DNA of 64,000 bases from Pseudaquabacterium terrae (GTDB lineage: Bacteria > Pseudomonadota > Gammaproteobacteria > Burkholderiales > Burkholderiaceae_C). Position 1 is the stretch's first letter. The number at the start of each line of letters is the position of its first letter. A program made the position numbers and the translations under genes. The notes beneath the pieces are model-generated. The model saw only the letters and a program-made list of their open reading frames with translations. It was not told the DNA's origin and did not search any database. The stretch lies in the NCBI RefSeq assembly GCF_013266755.1, contig NZ_JABRWJ010000002.1, forward strand, positions 558,001-622,000, read 5' to 3'. Positions 9,210 to 16,597 of the stretch are shown one piece after another.

Positions 9210-9280
9210 GTCCGGCGCCGGGCCGTCCCAAGCCGGACGCGCCCCCTTGGGGGGCCGACGCCGGAGGCGGCTTGGGGGTC
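9210..9280 (+). repeat. GC-rich dispersed repeat, copy 2; probable bidirectional terminator
   Basis: The space between the convergent fbpB and fbpA stops is filled by nested inverted repeats: gtccggc paired with gccggac, then gcccccttggggggc, then a gccg/cggc pair ending in ttgggggtc. The block order matches the minus strand of 1341-1416. Either strand can fold, so it could end transcription from both sides. No T-run typical of intrinsic terminators is present. Confidence 0.5.
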
Positions 9281-10306
9281 TCATTTCCAGCCGGCGCGGT
9301 CGAAGACCTTCTGGGCCTGCGTCGTGGTTTTCGCCAAGTCGCCGATCGGCAACTGGTCGGCCTTGAAGCTGCCGAGCATGGCGAGCTGCTTGTTGGCGAT
9401 GGTCGCGGTCTTCACCACCGGCCACTCGTTGTTGCCGTCGGCGAAATAGGCCTGTGCTTCGTCGCTGGCCAGGTATTCGAGGAACTTGACGGCGGCATCG
9501 CGGTGGGGCGCATGCTTGAGCACGCCGGCGCCGGAGACGTTGACGTGCGTGCCCCAGCTCGACTGGTTCGGCCAGACGATGCCGATCGCATTGACGACCT
9601 GCTGGTCCTCGGCCTTGGTCGAGCGCATCAGCCGCACCAGGTAGTAGGTGTTGGAGATCGTCACGCCGCATTCGCCGGCGGCGACGGCCTTGATCTGGTC
9701 GGTGTCGCCGCCCTTGGGCGCCCGCGCGAAGTTGGCGACCAGGCCCTTGGCCCAGGCTTCGGTCTTCGCTTCGCCGTCGTGGGCGATCATCGCGGCGCCG
9801 AGCGACAGGTTGTACGGATGCGCGCCGGAGCGCACGCAAACCTGGCCCTTCAGCGCCGGCGCGGCGAGGTCGGCATAGTTCTGCACCTGCTCGCCCTTGA
9901 GCGCGACCTTGTTGTAGACGATGACGCGCGCGCGGGTCGAGAACGAGAACCAGGTCGGCGTGCGCAGCGTGGCCGGCACGCGGGTTTCGAGCACGCTCGA
10001 CTTGACCGGCTGGAACAGGCCGAGCGAATCGGCCACTTCGAGCCGCGCCGCGTCGACGGTGATCAGCAGGTCGGCCGGGCTCGCCGTGCCTTCGTTGCGG
10101 ATGCGCTCGACCAGCTCGTCCTCGCGGCCGTCGAGGCGATTGATCTTGATGCCGGTGGCCTTGGTGAAGTTGGCGTACAGCGCCTCGTCGGTCTGGTAGT
10201 GACGGGCGGAGTAGATGTTCAGGACCTTCTCCTGGGCCTGGGCGGGCAGCGCCACGGCGACGGCCAGCAGGGCGGGGAGAAGCGCGAGGACGGGGCGGCG
10301 GTGCAT
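9281..10306 (-). CDS. fbpA: Iron(III) ABC transporter periplasmic binding protein
   Basis: A 341-residue periplasmic protein. A signal peptide (MHRRPVLALLPALLAVAVAL, cleaved after PAQAQ) is followed by the class I ferric-binding fold beginning EKVLNIYSARHY. The NTYYLVRL segment near residue 220 holds the paired tyrosines that coordinate Fe3+ in FbpA/FutA proteins. I chose the ATG at 10306 because it gives a clean signal peptide; a TTG 30 bases upstream is less likely. A Fur-box-like palindrome lies 32-50 bases upstream of the start, in agreement with iron repression. Confidence 0.9.
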   Translation of the reverse strand: MHRRPVLALLPALLAVAVALPAQAQEKVLNIYSARHYQTDEALYANFTKATGIKINRLDGREDELVERIRNEGTASPADLLITVDAARLEVADSLGLFQPVKSSVLETRVPATLRTPTWFSFSTRARVIVYNKVALKGEQVQNYADLAAPALKGQVCVRSGAHPYNLSLGAAMIAHDGEAKTEAWAKGLVANFARAPKGGDTDQIKAVAAGECGVTISNTYYLVRLMRSTKAEDQQVVNAIGIVWPNQSSWGTHVNVSGAGVLKHAPHRDAAVKFLEYLASDEAQAYFADGNNEWPVVKTATIANKQLAMLGSFKADQLPIGDLAKTTTQAQKVFDRAGWK

Positions 10307-10337
10307 GTTTTTCGGTGCGAATGGATTTCGGGGCAAA

Positions 10338-10356
10338 AATCATAACAAGAATGATT
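10338..10356 (-). promoter_or_regulatory. Candidate Fur box upstream of fbpA
   Basis: A 19-base imperfect palindrome with arms aatcat and atgatt and a 7-base centre, in an AT-rich island of otherwise very GC-rich sequence. Its arms match the ATCATT/AATGAT core of Fur operators, and 19 bases is the classical length. Its position just upstream of fbpA supports iron-dependent repression. This comes from visual matching only. Confidence 0.5.
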
Positions 10357-10428
10357 CGCAAGACGCGGCCTGTTTATTGCCCTTGGTTGCGCGCGGTCAA
10401 AGCCGCGACGGTGCGCCCAGGCGGGCCG

Positions 10429-11397
10429 CTACAGCCAGCCGGCGCGCCGGAAGCGCCACCACATCAAGGCGCAGACCACGCCGATGACGCCCAGCGCCGC
10501 CGGGTAGCCCCACGGCTTCTTCAGCTCCGGCATGTGCTCGAAGTTCATGCCCCAGATGCCGACGAAGAAGGTCGCCACGGCAAAGATGCCGGCATAGGCC
10601 GCCAGCCGCTTGGTGACCTCCGACTCCTCGATCGTCGTCACCGACAGGTTGACCTGGATCGCCGTGCTGATCGTGTCGCGCATCGCGTCGATCGAGCTCT
10701 GCACGCGCGCCAGGTGATCGAAGATGTCGCGGAAGTAGGCCTCCGACCGCGCGCACACCGATGGCACGCGGCCGCCGTGCAGCTTGGTCGTCGCATCGAG
10801 CAGCGGCGACACGGCGTGCCGCAAGGTCGTCACCTTGTGCTTCAGCTCGTACAGCCGCTCGATGTTCGCGCGCGCCTGGCCACGCTCGAAGATCTGGCCC
10901 TCGATCGCCTCGAGCTCGGTCTCCAGCGCATCGACGATCGGGAAATAACGGTCGACGACAGCGTCCATCAGCGCGTACAGCACGAAGCCGGTGCCCTGGC
11001 GCAGCAGGTGCGGCTCGCGCTCGCAGCGCTCGCGCACGCCGAGGAAGCCCTGCGTGCTGCGGTTGCGCACCGACAGCACGAAGTTGCTGCCGGCGAAGAC
11101 ATGCACCTCGCCGACGCGCAGCTCGTCGGTCGGCGTGAACTCGACCATGTGCATCACGGTGAACAGCGTCGAGCCGTACTCCTCGATCTTCGGCCGCTGG
11201 TGGCCGTGGCGGGCGTCCTCGATCGCCAGGTCGTGCAGGCCGAACTCGTCCTGCATCGTCGCCAGCTCGTCCTCGCCGGCATCGCGCAGCGCCACCCAGA
11301 CGAAGCAGCCCGGCTTCTGCAGGTAGTCGCTGATCGCCTCGACGGGAATGTCGGCGAGCTTGGTCCCTTCCTGGTAGGCGACGCAGTTGACGAGCAT
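10429..11397 (-). CDS. corA: CorA family magnesium/cobalt transporter
   Basis: A 322-residue divalent-cation channel of the CorA/MIT family. The large N-terminal cytoplasmic domain is followed by two C-terminal helices, the first ending in the invariant GMN motif (GIWGMNFEHMPE, near residue 290), which forms the Mg2+ selectivity filter. The ATG at 11397 follows an AGGAG ribosome site; in-frame sequence upstream encodes nothing typical of CorA. It faces bfr divergently across about 109 bases. Whether it carries Mg2+, Co2+ or another ion cannot be decided from sequence. Confidence 0.92.
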   Translation of the reverse strand: MLVNCVAYQEGTKLADIPVEAISDYLQKPGCFVWVALRDAGEDELATMQDEFGLHDLAIEDARHGHQRPKIEEYGSTLFTVMHMVEFTPTDELRVGEVHVFAGSNFVLSVRNRSTQGFLGVRERCEREPHLLRQGTGFVLYALMDAVVDRYFPIVDALETELEAIEGQIFERGQARANIERLYELKHKVTTLRHAVSPLLDATTKLHGGRVPSVCARSEAYFRDIFDHLARVQSSIDAMRDTISTAIQVNLSVTTIEESEVTKRLAAYAGIFAVATFFVGIWGMNFEHMPELKKPWGYPAALGVIGVVCALMWWRFRRAGWL

Positions 11398-11506
11398 GGG
11401 TGCAACTCCTGGGCACGAACGCAGATAACGAGCGGCCGATCTTGGCATGGCGCCCGTGGTCGGCCGGCGCGAGAATGGCCGGATTCATCAGCGCGGAGAA
11501 CAAGCC

Positions 11507-11989
11507 ATGAAAGGCGACGCCAAGGTCCTGGACTACCTCAATGCCCAGCTGAAGATGGAGCTGACGGCCATCAACCAGTACTTCCTGCACTGCAGGATGC
11601 TGAAGAACTGGGGCTACGGCCGCATGGCCAAGCACGAGTACGAAGAATCGATCGAGGAGATGAAGCACGCCGACAAGTTGATCGAGCGCGTGCTGATGCT
11701 CGAAGGCCTGCCGAACCTGCAGGACCTGGGCAAGCTGCTGATCGGCGAGAGCGTCGTCGAGGTGCTGCAGTGCGACCTGAAAGTCGAGGTCGCCTCGCAG
11801 GCCCACCTGAAGGATGCGATCGCCCACTGCGAGAGCGTGCGCGACTACGTCAGCCGCGAGCTGCTCGAGGACATCCTCGAGGACACCGAGGAACACATCG
11901 ACTACCTCGAGACCCAGCTCGGGCTGGTCGGTCAGGTCGGCGAGCAGAACTACCTGCAATCGCAGATGGGCGAGCACGGCGGCAGCTGA
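11507..11989 (+). CDS. bfr: Bacterioferritin
   Basis: A 160-residue haem-containing ferritin that oxidises and stores iron as a 24-mer. The expected residues are present: Glu18, Glu51, His54 and Glu94 for the dinuclear iron site, and Met52 as haem ligand. The last ligand pair, normally Glu-x-x-His near 127-130, reads T-E-E-H here (His129), so the exact Glu position is replaced by Thr with a Glu next to it; I note this with caution because the register is from memory. The ATG at 11507 follows GGAGAA; an upstream in-frame ATG at 11447 is not conserved. bfd follows after 124 bases. Confidence 0.93.
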   Translation: MKGDAKVLDYLNAQLKMELTAINQYFLHCRMLKNWGYGRMAKHEYEESIEEMKHADKLIERVLMLEGLPNLQDLGKLLIGESVVEVLQCDLKVEVASQAHLKDAIAHCESVRDYVSRELLEDILEDTEEHIDYLETQLGLVGQVGEQNYLQSQMGEHGGS

Positions 11990-12048
11990 TCGAGACGGCC
12001 GCGGCGTGACGCAGCGCACGGCCAAAGCCCCCGCGGGTTGGGGGACGA

Positions 12049-12078
12049 TTGAGAACTATTCGTATTAGCGTGTAGACT
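12049..12078 (+). promoter_or_regulatory. Promoter with overlapping Fur box upstream of bfd
   Basis: The 19 bases at 12049-12067 (ttgagaactattcgtatta) closely match the Fur operator form seen in Pseudomonas and Burkholderia on the opposite strand (aatacgaatagttctcaa). They overlap a plausible sigma-70 promoter: -35 TTGAGA at 12049-12054, an 18-base spacer and -10 TAGACT at 12073-12078, about 35 bases before the bfd ATG. Iron-bound Fur would therefore block this promoter. Confidence 0.62.
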
Positions 12079-12113
12079 GGCGGCACCGACTCAGCTGTGC
12101 CCGTTTCGCCGCC

Positions 12114-12353
12114 ATGATCGTCTGCATTTGCCGCCGCGTTTCCGACCGCGATATCCAGCACGCCGTGCGCGAAGGCATCGCCAGCTTCGACGTGCTGCAG
12201 GACGAGACCGGCGTCGCCAGCCATTGCGGCGCCTGCCACGATTGCGCGCACGAGGTCTTCGAAGAGGCCCGCGCTGCCGCGCATGGCGGCTGCGCCGGCG
12301 CCTGCCACGCCGGCACCAAGGTCATCTCGATCGCGACCGCCTTCGCGACCTGA
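12114..12353 (+). CDS. bfd: Bacterioferritin-associated ferredoxin
   Basis: A 79-residue [2Fe-2S] protein of the Bfd family, which donates electrons to bacterioferritin so that stored ferric iron is released. The cluster ligands are Cys4, Cys6, Cys38 and Cys41 (C-x-C and C-x2-C), as in E. coli Bfd. A further Cys pair in the C-terminal GGCAGACHAG stretch is an extra. Its location after bfr and the Fur-box promoter fit expression under iron starvation. It converges on ureG with 7 bases between the stops. Confidence 0.92.
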   Translation: MIVCICRRVSDRDIQHAVREGIASFDVLQDETGVASHCGACHDCAHEVFEEARAAAHGGCAGACHAGTKVISIATAFAT

Positions 12354-12360
12354 AGGCGAA

Positions 12361-13005
12361 TCAGGCCTGCACCAGCAGGCCCTTGGTCTCGATGAACCCG
12401 ACCACCTCGGCCAGGCCTTGGCCCGTGCGCAGGTTGGTCATCACGTGCGGGCGGTTCGGCCGCATGCGCCGCGTGTCGGCTTCCATCACCGCGAGGTCGG
12501 CCCCGACGTAGGGCGCCAGGTCGGTCTTGTTGATCACGAACAGGTCGCTCTTGGTGATGCCGGGCCCGCCCTTGCGCGGGATCTTCTCGCCCGCGGCGAC
12601 GTCGATGACGTAGAGCGTCAGGTCGCTCAGCTCCGGGCTGAAGGTCGCGGCGAGGTTGTCGCCGCCCGACTCGATGAAGACGATGTCGGCCTCGGGAAAG
12701 CGCTCGAGCATGCGGTCGACCGCCTCGAGATTGATCGATGCGTCCTCGCGGATCGCGGTGTGCGGGCAGCCGCCGGTCTCGACGCCCATGATGCGTTCCG
12801 GGGCCAGCGCGCCGGCGACGGTCAGCAGCCGCTGGTCTTCCTTGGTGTAGATGTCGTTGGTGATGACCACCAGGTCCCAGCGCTCGCGCATCGTCTTGCA
12901 CAGCATCTCGACCAGCGTCGTCTTGCCCGAGCCCACCGGACCGCCGACGCCGACGCGCAGCGGCGGCAGTTTCTTGGTCCGTCCGGGGATCGTGTGCAGT
13001 TTCAT
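12361..13005 (-). CDS. ureG: Urease accessory GTPase UreG
   Basis: A 214-residue SIMIBI-class GTPase that powers nickel delivery to urease. The P-loop is [10 protein letters not shown], followed by the conserved [25 protein letters not shown] (with the Cys-Pro-His metal motif) and NKTDL guanine-specificity motif. I used the ATG at 13005, where the conserved MKLHTIPGR begins. A GTG at 13035 overlaps the ureF stop (GTGA) and would add ten residues, so translational coupling with ureF is possible. It is the last gene of the ureEFG group. Confidence 0.94.
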   Translation of the reverse strand: MKLHTIPGRTKKLPPLRVGVGGPVGSGKTTLVEMLCKTMRERWDLVVITNDIYTKEDQRLLTVAGALAPERIMGVETGGCPHTAIREDASINLEAVDRMLERFPEADIVFIESGGDNLAATFSPELSDLTLYVIDVAAGEKIPRKGGPGITKSDLFVINKTDLAPYVGADLAVMEADTRRMRPNRPHVMTNLRTGQGLAEVVGFIETKGLLVQA

Positions 13006-13031
13006 GCGGTCCAGTGTAGCCAGCGGGTCGG

Positions 13032-13727
13032 TCACGAGCGGAACAGCCGCGAGTACTGCGCCTCGTGGCGCGCCGACAGGATCGCCCAGCGCGGCGCGAA
13101 GCTCTGGCGCGCGGCGTCGCCAGCGCCGGCGGTGGCCAGCGCGGCGTCGATCGCGGCCGGCAGCGCGCCGGCGAGCGCATCGAGCAGGCGCTGGCCGGCG
13201 GACTGGCCCAGCGGCACGGCCTTCAGCGCCGCCTGCACCATGTTCTCGGCCCAGCCGAACCCATAACCCAGCAGCGCATCGGCCGCGCCCAGGCCGCTGC
13301 AGTCGGCGGCCAGCGCAAAGGCGATCGGCCAGGCCGGCGCCGGGCGCAGTGCGCGCAACGCCTCGACGCGTGTGTCCGCGGGCTGGCGCTGGCGCAGCCA
13401 GTCGGCGAGCGAGCGGCCGGTCTGCTCGGTCTGCAGGCGCAGCTCGGCGCTCTCGCGCGTGCGCAGCGCCCAGTCGTTCAGCGCCTCGATGCGCGCCAGG
13501 TCGTGCTGCTGCCAGGCGGCCAGTGCCGCGGCGAGCAGGGGCAGCTCGGCGCGCTGCAGGCCGAGCGCGAGGTGGTCGATCAGCCAGCGGCCGGCGCTGG
13601 CCTCATCGCTGACCAGGCCGGCGTCGATGGCGGCTTCGAGCACCTCGGAGTAGCTGAAGCCGCCCACCGGCAGCGCCGGCGACGCCAGCCGCATCAGGCC
13701 GAGCAGAGCACGCCGGTCGGTGCTCAA
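13032..13727 (-). CDS. ureF: Urease accessory protein UreF
   Basis: A 231-residue helical chaperone that forms the UreF-UreG-UreD/H complex during nickel insertion into urease. The N-terminal [16 protein letters not shown] motif is diagnostic. The C-terminal stretch around [18 protein letters not shown] is also typical. The ATG at 13727 overlaps the ureE stop by 4 bases. Confidence 0.92.
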   Translation of the reverse strand: MSTDRRALLGLMRLASPALPVGGFSYSEVLEAAIDAGLVSDEASAGRWLIDHLALGLQRAELPLLAAALAAWQQHDLARIEALNDWALRTRESAELRLQTEQTGRSLADWLRQRQPADTRVEALRALRPAPAWPIAFALAADCSGLGAADALLGYGFGWAENMVQAALKAVPLGQSAGQRLLDALAGALPAAIDAALATAGAGDAARQSFAPRWAILSARHEAQYSRLFRS

Positions 13728-14296
13728 TGGTCGTGTTCGTGGCCGTGACCGTGGCCGTGGCCGTGATGATCGTGGCCATGGTCGTGGCCGTGTTCGTGAT
13801 CGTGGCCATGGTCATGATCGTGCCCGTGCCCGGCATGCCCACCCGAGCCGTAGGCCCCGCCCTCGGGCTCGAACGCCGCCAGTTCCTCGTGCACGATCAG
13901 GTGCTGCTGCCGCAACAGCGCGGCCAGCACGTGGTCGGGCTCCAGCTTCAGGTGATCGGGCTTCAGCTCGAGCGCGACATGCCGGTTGCCCAGGTGATAG
14001 GCCGCGCGCATCAGGTCGAACGGCGTGCCGTGCTCGGCGCAGTGGCGCACCACCAGCACCGGCTGCGGGGCGGCCTGCACGACGACCAGCGAGCCGTCCT
14101 CGCCGACCAGCACGTCGCCGCCGCGCACCTGCGTGCCGCGCGGCAGGAAGACGCCGAGCGCGCGGCCGGTCGAGTCGGTGGCATCGAAGCGGCTCTTCTG
14201 CCGCACGTCCCAATCGAGCGCCACGTTCGGCGCGCGCTGCAGCAGCACTTTCGCGAGGCCGCGGCCCTGGGGAATCAGCTTGTTGATCGTCAGCAT
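13724..14296 (-). CDS. ureE: Urease accessory nickel chaperone UreE
   Basis: A 190-residue nickel metallochaperone. The N-terminal peptide-binding domain ([19 protein letters not shown]) is followed by the metal-binding domain with the conserved [12 protein letters not shown] segment, whose His is the interface Ni ligand. A histidine-rich tail has roughly 19 His in the last 40 residues, alternating with Asp and Gly. The tail is encoded by low-complexity DNA at about 13733-13830 and probably stores or buffers Ni2+. I chose the ATG at 14296 because the conserved UreE sequence begins there. Confidence 0.93.
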   Translation of the reverse strand: MLTINKLIPQGRGLAKVLLQRAPNVALDWDVRQKSRFDATDSTGRALGVFLPRGTQVRGGDVLVGEDGSLVVVQAAPQPVLVVRHCAEHGTPFDLMRAAYHLGNRHVALELKPDHLKLEPDHVLAALLRQQHLIVHEELAAFEPEGGAYGSGGHAGHGHDHDHGHDHEHGHDHGHDHHGHGHGHGHEHDH

Positions 14297-14318
14297 CGGG
14301 CGATTGTCGCGCCGGTCA

Positions 14319-15650
14319 TCAGAAGTCGACCATCTCCAGCGCCACGCCGCGTGCGGCGAGCGCCGCGCGCGCGTTTTCGGCTTGCCGCGCATGGGTGAAC
14401 GGCCACCAGGTGACGCGCCAGCCCTCGGGCGTCTGCTGCAGGTCGGTTTCGATGGCCGTCGGATGCGCAATGCGGGTCGTCTCGGCGCGCAGGCGTTTCA
14501 GCACCGCCTCGGCATCGGCGCGCTGGCGCATCGGCCGCGTCACCAGCGCGTAGAAGCGCGCCGGGCCGGCCGACGCGGCCGGCGGCGGGCGGCTCGCGGG
14601 CTGCGGCAGGCCCGGATGCTGTTGCCGCTCGGCGCGCGCGGCTTCGGCCAAGTCCGGCTTCAGGCGCGGCACCAGCGGTGCCGAGGCGCGTTGGGCTTCG
14701 GCCAGCGGGGCGCTGGCCGGCGGCGGCGCCGCGATCACCGCCGGCGCCGAGGCCGCGGCAGGTGCCGACGCGAGCACCGGCGGCGGCACGACGATCGCGG
14801 GTGCCGACGGGCGCGGTGTCGGCGCCGAGGCGACAACAGCGGGCGCCGACGCGACCGGCGTGGGCACGGCGACCGACGCGACCGGCGCCGGTGGTGCGAC
14901 CGCTGCAACCGCTGCCGGCGAACTCGCGGCCGCCACCGGAGCGGTCGCCGAGGCCGCGCCAACGTGCGCTGCCGAAGCGGCAGCTGCGCTCGCGACGCTG
15001 GCCGCACTGGCCGCCTTTGGTGCACTCGCCGGCCGCGCCGCGATCACCGGCTCTGCCGGCCGCTTCGTCGCCACCAGCCACAGCGCCGCGACGCCGATCA
15101 GCAGCGACGCCATCGTCGCGCCGCCCAGCGCAGCCAGTCGCGGCACGCTCCACAACCGCTGCCCCTGCACCGGCATGCGCCGGCCGTGGCCCAGCACCAG
15201 CCGCGGACGCGACGGGCCGAGGTCGATCGCGGCGGTGACGAGGTAGCGGTTCAGCCGCTCCGGCGGCAGATCGCCGCGCGGCGCGTCGAGCAGATCACGA
15301 TCGGACTGCAGCACGCGCTCGGGCAGCTCGGCCGGCCCGGGGCGCTCGACGAAGCCATGACGCAGCGCAAACGCGGCCAGCCGCTTCGGCCCGATCTCCG
15401 GCAGCGCATCCTCGCTGAAGACGGCCCACGGCCGGCGGTTGACCCGTTTGGGGAACATCAGCGCGAGCAGCCCGCGCTTGGGCGCCGCGGCGTGCCACGG
15501 CGGCTGGCCCTCGCGGGCGAACGGCAGCACGACGATGCCGACGCTCTGAACGTCGCGGCGTGCGATCCGGCGCGCCAGCGGGTGGCGGTTGTGCCAGGCC
15601 ACCACCTGGGCGGCGACATCGGCGACGAAACTCGGCGGGTCGGCGCGCAT
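14319..15650 (-). CDS. SPOR-domain membrane protein of unknown role
   Basis: A 443-residue protein. Residues 1-180 form an uncharacterised soluble part with segments such as ALPEIGPKRLAAFALRHGF. A membrane helix (ALGGATMASLLIGVAALWLV) follows, then about 150 residues of Ala/Pro/Ser-rich linker, and finally a C-terminal SPOR-like domain (FYALVTRPMRQRADAEAVLKR) of the kind that binds denuded peptidoglycan at septa. I infer an inner-membrane protein with a periplasmic SPOR domain. It has no known link to urease although it lies 22 bases upstream of ureE on the same strand. I chose the ATG at 15650; a TTG at 15716 would extend it. Confidence 0.6.
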   Translation of the reverse strand: MRADPPSFVADVAAQVVAWHNRHPLARRIARRDVQSVGIVVLPFAREGQPPWHAAAPKRGLLALMFPKRVNRRPWAVFSEDALPEIGPKRLAAFALRHGFVERPGPAELPERVLQSDRDLLDAPRGDLPPERLNRYLVTAAIDLGPSRPRLVLGHGRRMPVQGQRLWSVPRLAALGGATMASLLIGVAALWLVATKRPAEPVIAARPASAPKAASAASVASAAAASAAHVGAASATAPVAAASSPAAVAAVAPPAPVASVAVPTPVASAPAVVASAPTPRPSAPAIVVPPPVLASAPAAASAPAVIAAPPPASAPLAEAQRASAPLVPRLKPDLAEAARAERQQHPGLPQPASRPPPAASAGPARFYALVTRPMRQRADAEAVLKRLRAETTRIAHPTAIETDLQQTPEGWRVTWWPFTHARQAENARAALAARGVALEMVDF

Positions 15651-15800
15651 TCCGCGAGCAGGCTCTCCCCGCCGGCTCGGGCGGTACTTTTGCAATGGCG
15701 CACTGTAACGCGCCAATTCGCAGCGAACTCCCGATCAGAATAGGCACCCAGGTAGCGGCCCGGCAGAGGCCGCGCACCGTTGATCGAGGAAATCACCAAC

Positions 15801-16586
15801 ATGCGCGTCGTGGGTCGCCTGCTGTTGTGCATCGTGTGTTGCCTGGCGTGGCCGGCTTGGGGCGCGGATCCGCCCGACTGCTCGCGGCCGCTGAGCCTGG
15901 CGCTGCACGAGCACGGGCTGCTCTATTCCGGCCAGACCGGCGAGGGCATCGACAAGGACATCGCCGACGAGCTGATCCGCCGCAGCGGCTGCCGCTTCGC
16001 CGTCACCGTGATGCCGCGCGCGCGCATCTGGCAACTGATCGAGTCCGGTGCGCTGGACTTCAGCCTCTCGGGCATCACCAACGAGGCACGCGACAAGTTC
16101 GCCGCCTTTGCCTGGTACTTCTCGAACCGGTACTACCTGCTGGCGCGCAAGGATGCCGGCGTGCGCTCGCATGCCGACCTGGTCGACAACCCGAAGCTGC
16201 TGCTCGGCGTGATCCGCAGCTTCCGCTACAGCCCGACCGCCAACCGGATGGTCGACCGGCTCGACGCGCAGCAGCGCGTCAGCTATGCCAGCCACCTCGA
16301 CCCGCTGTTCCAGGTCCTGCTCGACAACCGCGTGCAGGCGATGATCATCGAGCCCTTCGACTACCCGGTGGTCTCCAGCGGCCGGCTGCGCGAGGAAACG
16401 ACGATTCTCGAGTTCGACGATCCACCGGTGCCGCACGGCCTGATCATGTCGAAGAAGTCGCTGCCGCCGGCGCAGCAGGCGGCCTGGCGCGCGCTGGTCC
16501 AGGAGATGCGCCGCGACGGCACCATGCAGCGCATCTTCGAGAAGTACTTCAAGCCCGAGCTGGCGCGCGAGATGACCCAGTTCTGA
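15801..16586 (+). CDS. Periplasmic solute-binding protein, family 3 type
   Basis: A 261-residue exported protein with a signal peptide (MRVVGRLLLCIVCCLAWPAWGAD) and the fold of amino-acid/polar-solute binding proteins: GEGIDKDIADELIRRSGC and the DFSLSGITNEARDKF segment. No ABC permease or ATPase gene adjoins it. It is followed after 11 bases by a membrane-bound hybrid kinase with an extracytoplasmic CHASE domain, so I infer it may present a ligand to that sensor rather than to a transporter. The ATG at 15801 follows GAGGAAAT. Confidence 0.78.
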   Translation: MRVVGRLLLCIVCCLAWPAWGADPPDCSRPLSLALHEHGLLYSGQTGEGIDKDIADELIRRSGCRFAVTVMPRARIWQLIESGALDFSLSGITNEARDKFAAFAWYFSNRYYLLARKDAGVRSHADLVDNPKLLLGVIRSFRYSPTANRMVDRLDAQQRVSYASHLDPLFQVLLDNRVQAMIIEPFDYPVVSSGRLREETTILEFDDPPVPHGLIMSKKSLPPAQQAAWRALVQEMRRDGTMQRIFEKYFKPELAREMTQF

Positions 16587-16597
16587 GGCCCGAGCGC

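Noticed and set aside
13733-13830. Short-period repeat that could be read as a CRISPR-like or satellite array
   Set aside because: It is low-complexity DNA encoding the His/Asp/Gly tail of UreE; no repeat-spacer structure.
15560-16597. Extension of the CHASE kinase frame upstream through the binding protein gene
   Set aside because: The frame is open, but it overlaps a well-supported gene, and its translation is Arg-rich noise. The kinase starts at the GTG at 16598.
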